Positions 39,201 to 50,280 of a stretch of 64,000 nucleotides of DNA are shown here, in pieces. Origin of the DNA: Channa striata (taxonomy: Eukaryota > Chordata > Actinopteri > Anabantiformes > Channidae); contig CM065176.1 in NCBI GenBank assembly GCA_033026295.1, forward strand, positions 4,225,705 through 4,289,704, read 5' to 3'. Every line of letters starts with the position of its first letter. Position 1 is the first letter of the stretch. The notes beneath the pieces were generated by a model. The model searched no databases. It was not told the DNA's origin and saw nothing but the letters and a program-made list of their open reading frames with translations. Position numbers and translations under genes: made by a program.

Positions 39201-40700
39201 TGTGTCTGCCTTTCACTATAATTGTGCTTCTCCCTTAGACCTTGTAACTTTTTGCAGGTATCTCAGGTTTCAGAGTTGTATATTTCCAGTCTGCATACTG
39301 TTCCTAACGATCTGTCCAGTTATTTTGTTTGTTGCTTCTCTTTGCTCTGCTGTGATTGAGACAAATATCCACCCACGCCTGAACGCGGTTCTGTCGGGAA
39401 TTTTTCTCTCCACCATCGCCTTGTTCTTGCTCTGGGCAGATTTGATGGGTTTTACTCTGTAATTCCACAAGGTCTCAATGTAAAGGTCCAGGGTTGCTTT
39501 TTGTTGTGAATTGATTAATGGATTCACCTCATGTAACTTTTGCTCAAATTATATACTGTTCTTGGAGGTTTAAGGACCACGCTCATACAGACTTTAGACT
39601 CAGATTGTCTATTAGATCTATTAGATATACTTAAGTGATCTAAAATTTAATCAAAGCGTGGACAATCTGGTATCACTTTGTGGATGAAATGTAGGTTGTA
39701 CTGGGAAGACGGATTGATTGCTTTTTATTTATTAGGATAAAAGCACTATACAAGCAGACCATTTATTTCATTTCCCTCAAGTCTTCCATTTTGTCGATCA
39801 GTTTGGTCATTTGATCGTCCCCATTAAGACAGCGTGAACACAGTAAATGGAGAAAATTCAATTTGGGGATGATTTACACATTTTAAGCTCATTGCAGAGT
39901 TATTGCTTGAAAGCAAGCTGTGTGAAGCTAAAAAAAAGAGCGTCTGATGGCCTTTAATAACCTGTTTTACTGCAGTCAGACCATTCAAAATTGCCAAATG
40001 AATCATTCAACCCTCTGCGTTTAATGATCCACTCTGGTAAAAAAAAAAAAAAAAGAAATCTGTTAAATTAGTGAAATGTGCAGCTTCTTCATCAAAGCAA
40101 TCAATCCTACTTAGAGAAAGGGAGTCAGGCTGTAGTAATGGTTTGTGCTGGTATGTGGTGGCAAGAAAATGATGTTGCATTCCCTTAGGAGACAAGACAA
40201 ATCCAGTCCTGAGAAATCAGGCAAGAGTCTGCAATGCACATATGGTAATTCACAAATTTGGTCTTTTCCCTTCAAAGTCAATCTTGTCACTCACTTTGGG
40301 CTGTTGGGCATTGCTACACATTTTTGAACAGTTGTAGTTTATTTTTGTCTGTAATTTAATTGTTAAGGTTTTCCTTTTTGTACTAATTTAAGTACTGGTG
40401 ATCTATTGGTTGCTTAAGACTATATCTAATATTCAATCCCCTTATTTCTACATATATCTACAAAAATGTCCAGCCTCAAAAATTGTTATTACAGATAATG
40501 TGCCAATATTTACTCTTTCCTTTAATACTGTAACTTCCACTACCCATCATATTTGAATGGGCTGTTTTACTTTACTTACTTTTTTTGATTTTCAGACCCC
40601 AAACTCTAATTTCATCTTCGTTGTTTCCAATGGTATGGCTAGCACTTTAAGAGGCACTTAGGATTTATACAGCTTGGGGAAACAGAGCTACATTCTGGAC
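36250..40700. other. Intergenic region
   Basis: AT-rich, without a clear gene. It has a short SINE-tail fragment at 39733-39768 (AAAAGCACTATACAAGCAGACCATTTAT) and a possible coding exon at 39256-39462. Other open frames look random. Confidence 0.5.
39256..39462 (+). CDS. Possible terminal exon of an unrecognised membrane protein
   Basis: After a TTTTTGCAG acceptor-like site the frame reads two strongly hydrophobic helices: CILFLTICPVILFVASLC, then a short polar loop with NIHPRL, then AVLSGIFLSTIALFLLWA, ending GFTL and TAA. It uses several CpG codons (CGC, GCG, TCG) unlike the AT-rich surroundings, which suggests real or formerly real coding sequence. No upstream exon was found and I do not recognise the family. 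It could equally be a pseudogene piece or a chance hydrophobic frame. Confidence 0.25.
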   Translation, partial: RYLRFQSCIFPVCILFLTICPVILFVASLCSAVIETNIHPRLNAVLSGIFLSTIALFLLWADLMGFTL

Positions 40701-40858
40701 TACAGTAGACCTCTGAAGGAATGCTGTGAGGTACCAAGGCATCGGCTGCAGTCCAAAGACATACACATTAGATTAATTAATTACTCTAAATTGCACACAG
40801 GTGTGAATAGTTATCTATGTATTTATCTCTCTGTTTTGGCCCTGAGACAGACTGCTCT
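40700..40858 (+). repeat. Fragment of a common teleost interspersed repeat
   Basis: GCAGTCCAAAGACATACACA, then ACTCTAAATTGCACACAGGTG and CCTGAGACAGACTG form the usual order of a widespread fish repeat. An inverted copy is at 62318-62605. The L2 fragment at 40859 abuts it. Confidence 0.6.
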
Positions 40859-41667
40859 TTAGATGACATAACTCTGGCCCCCAGTAGTACTGCAAGGAAT
40901 CTTTGTGTCATTTTTGACCAGGATTTGTAATTTTCCTCTTATATAAATCAAATCTCTAGAACAGCCATTTCCACCTTCGTAACATTGCCAAAGTTAGGAT
41001 CATCCTGTCTCAAAGCGATGCTGAAAAACTGGTCCATGCATTTGCTACTTCTAGGTTGGACTACTGTAATTTTCTACTTTCAGGCTGCCCCAGTAACTCT
41101 CTAAAAAGTTAATCAAAAATGCTGCAACAAGATTACTAACTGATATTGGTTAAAAAAAAAAAGATAAAATTTCATCTTCTCTGGCTTCTTTCTATTGGCT
41201 TCCTATTAAATGTAGAGAGAATTAAAAATCCTTCTTCTTACCTATAAAGCTCTAAACAGTCAAGCTCCATCATACCTTACAAAATGCAGGCCTACTTGTG
41301 ACATGTCACCACTGTATGACAGTAACTCTGTCTTCTTTCTCCCATAGTTGTGCTTCTCCCTCTCTGTCTCCCTCTGTCTGTCCCTGTCTTCAGGTGTCCC
41401 CGGCTTTGGAGCTATGTGTCTTCCAGTGTGCAGCTACTGGTCCTACCAACCTGCCCAATGTTTTGTTGTTGTTCTTTTCTCTCTCTCCACTTTCCACTCA
41501 CCCCAACTAGTCAAAGCAGATGGTTGCCCACCCTGAGCCTGGTTCTGCTGGTTTTTCCTCTCCACTGTTGCCTATGGCTGCTCAAGGGGGATTTGTTGGG
41601 TTTCGTTAAAAAGCTATATAGTCTTGACTTTATATATAGTGCCAATTTACAAAGTTGAATTGAATGA
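40859..41667 (+). mobile_element. L2-type LINE, 5'-truncated
   Basis: Same family as the minus-strand copy at 50281-51722, in opposite orientation. It begins in the last part of the reverse transcriptase ORF (GACATAACTCTGGCCCCCAG) and passes through the TCTAGGTTGGACTACTG region. The 3'-UTR follows, with GTCCCTGTCTTCAGGTG and CACCCTGAGCCTGG, and the end is GCCAATTTACAAAGTTGAATTG. Frameshifts and stops interrupt the coding part. Confidence 0.8.
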
Positions 41668-42039
41668 TTGATCAGGCTAGGCTGGGACAAAGGTCAGCTG
41701 CTTTGTAGCCCTATTGACGACCAACAGCACTGTGTGTTTGACACTTTTCTCTCTGAATCAGCAGTTTCTTTCTCAACAATTTAAGCTACAGTAGCACTTC
41801 AGATTACAACATGTATTAGTGAGCACTGGCCACCTAAGACCAAGTCATCAATTCAGTGGTTTTCTTTCTTTGGACCACTGTTGGTAGATGCTGATATCTA
41901 CAGAGAATACCCCACAAGAGCTGCAGTTTTGGTGTTGTTTCTATTTCATGTAGAAACATTGGCAATTCCAAAAGTAAAAAGAATATCAATTTGATAAAAT
42001 GCAGCAAAGTTGAAGAATGGACCCATAATTGGTTGTTTA

Positions 42040-45000
42040 AATTATCCATTCCTAAATCCCAAGTTATTTGCTTTGCAAGAAATCATAAGCCAATATCCTT
42101 GAGTTTATATGGGCAACAGCTAGAACAGGTTAAAATGGATAGATGTCTTTGACTTTGGTTTGATGAAAAACTGATGTGGAGCCAACATATTGAAAATAGG
42201 CCAGGTCTGGGGGCAAGAAGACACTTCCGTTTCAGACTGAAGCCCTCTGAATCTGTTGTGGAGCATTTAAAAACACCCCCAGTATCTGCAATTCAGGTAG
42301 AACTGGGAGAAATGCTACTGTTGATAAGAAGGGTTCAACTGGTGTTGGCATACTGGCTTATTTACGAGGGCATAGCACAGCACATCCCACAAAAACCATA
42401 TCACAGGAGTGTTGGGAACAGAATAAATCAAACTTCAATAGCTTTGGATAGATCAGGAATGCTAAGACCTTGGACTTGTGAAACGTAAACCTTAGCCCCA
42501 CAATCCACATGTCAGTCATTCCTCCATGGAAATTCTCCATGCCAAGACTAGATGTAACTTTAAAATGAAAATGTCAAAAATAAATAAACTGGTGCTAGTA
42601 TGGCTAGTGGCTCAGAATTATATAGAACAGCATTTCCTCCACAGAAAGTGGACAGTTTAGCCAAGCAATCATTAAAATTTCAGACAATAAACTTTGACAT
42701 TCTGATAAGTAGGGCTGAAATTAAAATGATAGAGGAAAATATCTGAATATTGGGACATCAGTGATACAGGATGACAATCTAGCCACAGGGGTTGCAAGCC
42801 AGTGAGTTCTGTGCCGGTCCCAAATCCGGATAATTGGAGAGGGTTGCGTCAGGAAGGGCATCCGGTGTAAAACTTGCCAAGAAAAACCACGCAAGTCATC
42901 CATAGCAATTTCATACTTGATCGCTCGAGGCCCGGGTTAACAACGACCACCACCGGTGCTGTTAACCTACAGGGTGCCGGTGGAAATTGGACTACTGTTG
43001 GTCGAGGAAGGAGAGGAGGCACAAAGGTTCATAAACAGAGAGAGAAGTGGAAGGGCAAGAGCTTAGATCTGAGAGTAGGGACTCTTAATGTTGGCACAAT
43101 GACAGGGAAAGGTAGAGAGCTGGCAGACATGATGGAGAGAAGGAAGATAGATGTACTGTGTGTGCAGGAGAGGAGGTGGAAGGGCAGCGAAGCACGTAGT
43201 ATTGGAGGAGGATACAAACTGTTCTACCATGGTGTAGATAGGAAGAGAAATGGGGTAGGAGTGATCCTCAACGGGGAGTTTGTGAACAATGTTCTAGAAG
43301 TGAAAAAAGTCTCAAACAGTGTGATGAGCCTAAAGCTAGAAATCAAAGGGGTGATGGTGAACGTAGTAATTGGGTATGCTCCACAAGTTGGCTGTGAGTT
43401 AGAAGAGAAGGAGAGATTCTGGAGTTAGTTCATAGAGAGTATCCCCAAAAGAGAGAGACTAGTTGTTGGAGCAGACTTCAATGGGCATGTTGGTGAGGGG
43501 AACAGAGGAGATGAGGAGGTGATGAGCAGGTTTGATGTAAAGGAAAGGAATCCAGAAGGACAGATGGTGGTGGACTTTGCTAAGAGGATAGAAATGGCTG
43601 TAGTCAACACTTACTTCCAGAAAAGAGAGGAACACAGAGTGGAGGTAGGAGTTCTATGTAGACGAGGTCATTTGAGAGAGGTCAGTGACTGTAAAGTGGT
43701 GGTAGGAGAGAGTGTAGCCAGACAGCACTGCATGGTGTGTAAGATGACTCTGGTGGTCATGAAGAGGAAGAGAGGAAAGACAGAAAAGAAGACCAATTAG
43801 TGGAAGAAGTGGAAGAAGAAAGCGAGGAATTCAGGCAGAAATTGAGACAGGCTCTGGGTGGTCAGGAAGAGCTTCCAGATGATTGGGAAACTACAGCAGA
43901 GGCAATCAGGGAAACTGGTAGGAAGGTGCTTGGTGTGTCATCTGGAAGGAGGAAAGACGATAAAGACACTTGGTGGTGGAATAAGGAAGTACAGGACTGG
44001 ATCCAGAGGAAGAGGTTGGCTAAAAGGAAGTGGGATGTTGAAAGGACTGAGAAAAGTAGACAAGAGTACAAGGGATTGTAGCACAGATTGAAGAGGGAGT
44101 TGGTAAAGGTCAAACAGAAAGCAGAGTAGTCCAGGACAGGTATGAGAGGAGTATGACAGTGGTGAGATGTGCTGTAGGTCAAACAGAGGAGTTCAAGGTG
44201 GAGGTGGGACTACACCAAGGATCGGCTTTGAGTCCCTTCTTGTTTGCTATGCTGATGGACAGGTTGACAGATGAGGTCAGACAGAAATCTCCCTGGACAA
44301 TGATGTTTGCAGATGACATTGTGATTTGCAGTGAGAGTAGTGAGCAGGTGGAGGAACAGCTGGAGAGGTGGAGGTTTGCTCTGGAAAGAAGAGGCATGAA
44401 AGTCAGTTATAGCAAGACAGAATACATGTGTCTAAATGAGAGGGAGCAAGGTAGAAACATGAGGTTACAGGGGGCTGAGGTGAAGTAGGTGCAAGAGTTT
44501 AAATACTTGGGGTCAACAGTTCAGTGTGACGGGGAGTGTGAAAAAGAGGTGAAGAGGCGAGTGCAGGCGGGTTGGAATGGGTGGAGTTAAGCATCAGGAG
44601 TGTTGTGTGACAGAAGAGTGTCAGGTGTACAAGGCAATTTATGAGACCAGCTCTGCTCTATGGGTTAGACAGTAGCAGTGAGAAAGAGACAAGTGGCAGA
44701 GATGGAAGCAGCAGAGATGAAGATGTTGAGGTTCTCCTTAGGAGTGACAAGGTTGGATAGAATATGGAACGAGCACATCAGAGGGACAGCGCCTGTTGCC
44801 TGCGTTAGCAACAAAGTCAGAGAGGCAAGACTGAGATGGTTTGGACATGTGCAGAGGAGGGATAGTGAATATATTGGTAGAAGGATGTTGGAGATGGAGC
44901 TGCCAGGCAAGAGGGCGAGAGGACGACCAAGGAGGAGATATATGGATGTACTGACAGAGGACATGAGGTTGGCTGGTGTCAGAGTGGAAGATGCCCAGGA

Positions 45001-45360
45001 TAGAGTGAGGCGGAAAAGGATGATTCGCTGTGGTGACCACTGATGGTCAGAAAGAGAAGTAGTAGTGATACAGGATGACATCTTTATAGAATAAAGAAAC
45101 ATTTAGGAGTTTGGACACAGGGCAGGAATTGAGGGAAGAAAGAATTATGATCCATCTGAGGATAGGCAACACAAGATTAAAATCACACACACACTTTACA
45201 GAATAGGCAAACACAAAACTGTGCTGCTATCTGCAAACAACAAGAAGCAGTCAAGCATGTATTGCTCCAATGTGAGACACAACAAAACCTGGAGATATTT
45301 ACTTATGGCAATGAAAGAAAAACTAGAGGCTACGTTAAGGAATCTAGTGTAATTAGGTCA
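42040..45360 (+). mobile_element. Decayed RNase-H-type LINE fragment, split by an RTE insertion
   Basis: Left part 42040 to 42759 encodes broken pieces of a non-LTR reverse transcriptase C-terminal region: LWFDEKLMWSQHIEN, then SAIQVELGEM, RRVQLVLAYW and, just before the break, EYWDISDTG. The right part after 45080 continues with HLYRIKKHLGV, MIHLRIGNTRL and EAVKHVLLQC, the order expected of the RNase-H/zinc-knuckle end of such elements. Removing 42777-45080 rejoins the two halves at the DTG/HLY position. The clade is not certain; no 5' end is present. Confidence 0.65.
42760..45080 (+). mobile_element. RTE (BovB-like) retrotransposon with 17-bp target-site duplication, internally deleted
   Basis: Flanked by identical AGTGATACAGGATGACA at 42760-42776 and 45064-45080. 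The element begins with the GGAGAGGGTTGCGTCAGGAA leader. It then encodes an APE-type endonuclease (LRVGTLNVGTMTGKGRELAD, DVLCVQERRWKG, later GADFNGHVG) with an in-frame TAG at 43426. The reverse transcriptase is represented only from HQGSALSPFLFA through FADDIVIC and RWFGHVQRRDSEY to MIRCGDH. The RT blocks before HQGSALSP are missing at about 44150, so roughly 1 kb is deleted relative to a 3.2 kb RTE. The 3' end is an AGT-type short repeat. Several frameshifts make it non-autonomous. Confidence 0.85.
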
Positions 45361-46857
45361 TGAATATACAGTATATAGTGCTTTGATTAAATACTTTTCT
45401 CCTGATCCACAGTCCATGTGGATTTTATGGAAGAGTGACAAGTAGAAAGGAATTGTTGAAAGAAATACATAAGGACTACTGTTTACATGCCATATCAGGG
45501 ACAAAGCCAACATATGGAAGAAAGTACCCTGGTCAGATAAAAGCAAAAAAACTAAACATGGACGAACCTCTCTGGCCTGCAGGCTGCATTGACTTGCAGG
45601 GGAACAATTACAGCCGTGTGCGGACATTTTAATTCCCCTGACGAATCACCAGGGGGCTAGGACCGGAGTCCGGACCAGGGCCGGCACAATAACAAACTTA
45701 GACCAAGTGGTAAAAAATCTTGGTCTCACAGATGGACTTAAGACTGGTGTGAGGCTTTTCCTTTCCCCTGTGTTGGGGGCCCACACCCCGAGGTCAAAGG
45801 GCTAGCTGCTTGCTGTCAAAACTCAAAAGCAAAGGGCTGACTAACGGGCTCTGCCTCCAGCCTAAAATGTGCTTACAGGGCTTAGCAGCATCCATGGCAT
45901 CTAGTTACAGTGGCTTCACCAGGTCCTTGTTATAGCTAGTTTGTACTGTAAAGGGTGGTATTATGAATAAGGGCCCAGGGTGGTGAAGACAAAAGTGTGT
46001 AAAATAATAAGAATTTACTAAAAGAACAAAAACCAAAAGGGAGGACGGGACAGGCACATAAAAACTGTTTAAGAAACTACACTAACAGGGAAAAGGAATT
46101 AAGTAGTAAAACAGAAATAAAGGGAAAACTAATGGAAATAACAACAAAAAGTAATTTATCTAATCAAGAAAATAATAAAGCACCAAATGGGAAGCACAAA
46201 CAAATTCTAAACAAAGTATCTGAACAGAAACCAACAGATAACTAAACCTAGTGTCTAAACAGAAACAAACTGAGAGGAACAAACAAAGAAACTAAATGAA
46301 CAAAGACAAACATGTGGTCAAAAACTAACCATAGAACAAGGAATAACAAATGAATGTAAATGAAGACCAAACATCAGACAAAGTGGAAACAGAACCTGAG
46401 ACCAGCAACCAGCATGTGGCAAAGAGCGCACATGAATGGAAGTGTGGATCGAGAGTGACACACTAGCAACAACCATACGCATAATTGCACTAGGCCTTTA
46501 CGCACTGAGATTTCCTTGGAAATCTTCTCACAATTTCAAAGACTGTTTGCAATCTTGGGGTGAGAAATATTTTTTTGAACTAACAATTTTCTCACAAAGT
46601 TTAGCATGGTGAGGTTATTGTTTGTTTTATTCCAGTGATGATACACTCACTTTTTTGCCAATTAACATATTTTGTTTCATCCAAACTTTCATTGAGTGTA
46701 TTAATTCACAAAACCCTGAATTTCCTTATACTGTATTTACACAACACAATTGAGTTGGGTAGCAAAAACAATGAAAACTACTCATTTCTACTTTTGTCAG
46801 ATAAAGACTCAAGTGAATTAACAAAGCACAGATTGTTGTTTTTATTTTATTTTAGAA
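45361..46857. other. Unassigned stretch with a GC-rich block and an A-rich tract
   Basis: 45640-45960 is noticeably GC-richer than its surroundings (TAGGACCGGAGTCCGG, TGGGGGCCCACACCCC) without a long frame. 46000-46480 is strongly A-rich on the + strand with repeated AACAGAAACAAAC-like motifs. Both look like parts of unidentified repeats. No gene is supported. Confidence 0.4.
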
Positions 46858-47385
46858 AATTGAATTCAACTTTATTTATATAGCGCCAATTTACTAAAAG
46901 GTTATCTCAAGGCACTTTACCTAATAAAGGCAATACTATAAAGACATTTAGAGAAAACCCAACAAATCCCCTTTGAGCAGCCATAGGCAACAGTGGAGAG
47001 GAAAAACTCCCTTTAACGGAAGAAACCTCCAGCAGAACCAGGCTCAGGGTGGGCAGCCATCTGCCTCGACCGGTTGGGGTGAGAGGAAAGTGGAGAGAGA
47101 AAAGAAAACATTGGGCAGGTTGGTGGGACCAGTAGCTGCGCACTGGAAGACACACAGCTCCAAAGCCGGGGACACCTGAGGACAGGGACAGACAGAGGGA
47201 GATAGAGAGGGAGAAAGACGACTACGGGACAAAGAAGACACAGAGTTAATGTCATACAGTGGTGACATATAAATGTGGGCTGAAAGGATGAAAGTGTCTC
47301 AGTGCAGAGTCCCCCAGCAGTCTAAGCCTATAGCAGCATGACTATAACTAACTATAAGCTTTATCAAAGAGGAAGGTTTTGAGCA
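46858..47385 (-). mobile_element. L2-type LINE 3'-UTR copy
   Basis: On the + strand it starts TTGAATTCAACTTTATTTAT and continues AGCGCCAATTTACT. It runs collinear with 50281-50840, including CCAGCAGAACCAGGCTCAGG and GACTATAACTAACTATAAGC, then breaks off at about 47385 before the coding part. The overlapping open frames on both strands are UTR artefacts. Confidence 0.85.
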
Positions 47386-48119
47386 TAGTCATAGTTTCTC
47401 AGCACACACACACATACACAGGTCATGTCCAAGACAGTGACGGCAACAGCATCGCCCACTGACACACCTCGTGATCTCCCATTTACTGTTTGATTCAGGA
47501 TGTTTTTTCTGACGTCAATTTGGTGTAAAAGTCCCTTTTTTGGGAGACAAACTCATTAAAACAATGTTAATTCTTGAGGGCAGTGCCTATGTAACCAGGG
47601 AGACTCCCTAATGTTCAATGAGTGTCATAAATCCATTTAAACATTGACTCTATTGTTGTGAGGCAGTCAAGGATTCAGACAATAAAGGGCACTTTAGGTG
47701 TGAATAAAAAAAACAGAAGCATGCAAAATTGAATGTCTGGAGTGGAGTGAAGTTCTATGCTAGAAAAAATGTGCTTTGGAAAATTATGATTTAGACAGAG
47801 AAACACATTTTTTGTGAGCAAACTTTCAGTAAAATAACCAGTCATCCTGTGATTCCCTACTGGATTAACCAATAGTTGGAAAACCTTTAGTAGAGTGTAG
47901 TAGTAAATATGACCAGGCACAAAATCCCAAATGAAAGCAACAGATCTAAGTTGGGGAACTGCTTTGAAGGGGTTACATTTTTGTGCACAGGTTGTGGGTG
48001 TGGGCGTGAGGGCATTGGGGTTCAACCTATAACGTCATTCGTTTAGTCATTCATTTTGTGTGGTGTGACATGGCGAAAGGCTGAAGCTCCTGTCCTGCCC
48101 CCTCCAGAAGCTGGAGATG
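47386..48119. other. Upstream flank of pth
   Basis: A short CA run at about 47402 and otherwise unremarkable AT-rich DNA. The minus-strand frame across 47675-48025 has no recognisable feature. Confidence 0.5.
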
Positions 48120-48178
48120 TGACATCAACAATGATAATGAAGGCAGCTTATCAATGGCAGGACCAAGGGCTATAAAAG
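48120..48178 (+). promoter_or_regulatory. pth core promoter: CRE-like site and TATA box
   Basis: TGACATCA at 48120-48127 is one base from the CRE palindrome. TATAAAAG is at 48171-48178. The spacing of about 44 bp resembles the mammalian PTH promoter, where a CRE lies about 50 bp above the TATA box. The expected start of transcription is near 48200. A 5'-UTR exon ends at 48295 (GGAG/GTAAAG) and splices to 48508. Confidence 0.65.
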
Positions 48179-48522
48179 CAGGGTACTTCATTGACTCATC
48201 ATAATAGAAGCAAACCAGCAAATCAGACTGACTCAACTTTTTACTAAATACAGAATTTTTTCTTTTATCAGAAGGAGGACAAGCAACGATTGGAGGTAAA
48301 GGTCTGAGGCCTCAACTCAGCTTTATTCTAATATTTATTTTAGTATGTGTGGTTCTTAGTTTTTAGGTTGGTTTTGTAATTTATATGAATGTCACTTATT
48401 TCCTACAAAATGTTTTTGTTATTTCGAATGCTTATTTATTTCTGAGAGTATGTTTTATTTAGTAAAATATTTAAAATTAAAATAAAATGAAACTTTTATT
48501 TTAACAGGTAATTGTGGTCAAC

Positions 48523-48974
48523 ATGCAAAACATGGACTATAAAATCCTGTTTGTTTTACTTTGCATTTTAAACCTCTCCACTCTTAGTGAGGCACGCCCT
48601 GGGTAAGTCCATCTTACATCTCTTCCTTCAAATCAATACTTGTATTAGTATCAGTTAAAACTACTTGTCAGTACTGTGTGTTTTTTTCCACATCAAAAAA
48701 ATGTACATTTTATGATCCTGTGAGCAGAAAGAGGGCGGTGAGTGAGGTCCAGCTTATGCACAACATCATGGAACATAAGCAGGTTCAGGAGCGCAGAGAG
48801 TGGCTTCAGATGAGGCTCCGTGGCATCCATACTGCCCCAGCTCAGGACAGCAGCAGAGAGGTGGACCGGATAAAGAGCAGGCCACATTCTGAGCAGCTGC
48901 TCGCGCTGACACCTGACGACATCCAGTACGCTTTGGACTTCTTGGAAAAGCTCCTCAATTCAAATCAGTCATGA
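48523..48974 (+). CDS. pth: Parathyroid hormone precursor
   Basis: Seen: exons 48523-48602 (donor GTAAGT) and 48728-48974 (acceptor GTGAGCAG) join within a Gly codon to give 108 residues. A hydrophobic signal peptide (YKILFVLLCILNL, ending near SEA) is followed by a short RPGKR pro-piece, then the mature hormone of 79 residues starting AVSEVQLMHN. The first 34 residues align gap-free with mammalian PTH. Kept positions include His9, Asn10, His14, Glu19, Arg20, Glu22, Trp23, Leu24 and Leu28. Known: PTH acts through PTH1R to control calcium, phosphate and bone. The intron placed just before the Lys-Arg cleavage site is the PTH/PTHrP family position. The first ATG is chosen; a second at Met4 is in frame. 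Position 12 is Met and 13 Glu, where human has Gly and Lys. The teleost paralogue (1a or 1b) is not resolved; the btbd10 neighbour argues for the true PTH locus rather than PTHrP or PTH4. Confidence 0.95.
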
Positions 48975-49416
48975 TTTATTTTATTTTATTTTGTTTAGTT
49001 TGTCAAACATTCTTTTAAAAAAGGTGTACTATTACTTTGGTAATGTGGAATGTTTCTAGCTGCCTCTCTTTTTAATAGACTGCACTTTTATTTATTCTGT
49101 ATTTTCACTTTATTTATTTGTCTACACTTTATTAAATTGATATTTATGTAACTCTGCCTTAACAAGACAAAGATTTTGTCACAAAGCTTTTCCGCAGCCC
49201 CCATGCACTTTTATTTTCAGAATTTTAAGTATTAAGCATTTAGTGTTTCACTGTTACTTTATTAATTCCAAGGAAATGTAAGAATGTTTATCATTTGAGT
49301 GTCCTTATCAGTGGCATCTAATTTAAATTATACTACTATATACTATTTTTGCTTTGTAGATTAGATTTGTTTTTTTGCATTCTGACAGTAACACCTCAAA
49401 ATGGATACAACGCAAA

Positions 49417-49422
49417 AATAAA
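49417..49422 (+). terminator. Candidate poly(A) signal of pth
   Basis: AATAAA about 440 nt after the stop. A weaker ATTAAA lies at 49131-49136; either could be used. Confidence 0.5.
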
Positions 49423-49599
49423 CAGTATATTTGTTTGCAATATTACAATATAAAGCGGCAAGACCATTTGTTTTGTATGTCAGATGTGTATAGTCGACGA
49501 ATGCATAAAACCAATTAATTAACTAGCTTGTAAAGGTGGCGTTTTAATTTCTTGGACTTTCATAACTTATATTATTGTTATTATTATCGAAAATTAGTA

Positions 49600-49860
49600 G
49601 AAAGGCCACGTTAGGTGGAGCACGCGGAGGGGGGGCGGCTAACCATTGGAGTTTGCTGTTGTCTCGCGATACGTTTCACGTGATTTTTAAAACAAAAACA
49701 AAGGGATCCACAGCTGAGTGCAGCTCGTGCAACATTAGCCAGGTTAGGAGTTTCCTACAAAAACTCTTCCACGAAACATCTGAGCACATTCGTGTCGTTA
49801 TTACAATGGACTGTTTCAACAATCGGATGAAACGCGGAACTGGAACGTAACGAAAGCAGG
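49600..49860 (+). promoter_or_regulatory. CpG-rich promoter-like segment with first-exon donor
   Basis: Contains many CpGs, an inverted CCAAT box (ATTGG, 49645-49649), TCTCGCGA (49662-49669) and the E-box palindrome TCACGTGA (49676-49683). These are followed by a donor-like AAGCAG/GTAACA at about 49859. This is the make-up of a housekeeping promoter. The short frame ending GTGT then TAA before the donor would make the exon non-coding. Most likely it is a distal first exon of btbd10, the next gene on this strand, but no transcript links them. Confidence 0.5.
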
Positions 49861-50280
49861 TAACATTACTTTGTTGTAAACTCATGTGTACAGGTCCACG
49901 TTAGCTAGCTAACGATAGCCGTGTGACGACAAGCTTGCTAACTTAACAAGCTAACGTTAACAAAAAGTCTAAAATACTCTTAGCCACAGTGAAGTCTCTG
50001 TAAAGCACTTCTTGCTATGTACGTCTTTTGTGGATTCATACACAGTCACTTTTAGCAGCAAAACTGCTCGAGTAACGTGCAGTGAAGACTGTCAGACTTT
50101 AGAATTGATGTCCGACAGACGGAGAATGTGTTGCGGTGTTTCCGTTCTGCTTGGTGCTCTCATTAGTGGGAAGATGTGCACGGTTTAAAGTAAGACTACA
50201 TATGTGCAACTGTGGCCTGTGTGAGTCCAAGGATCACCTTATTGTGGAATCAATAACGGCGAATCTTAATTTGTTATGTT

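Noticed and set aside
41298..41658. Several 60-100 residue frames rich in Ser, Leu and Cys
   Set aside because: They are translations of the L2 3'-UTR and recur as antisense frames at 46907-47268 and 50332-50694.
43029..43217. Minus-strand frames across the RTE element (also 43862-44182, 44665-45102)
   Set aside because: Shadows of the sense endonuclease and reverse transcriptase frames.
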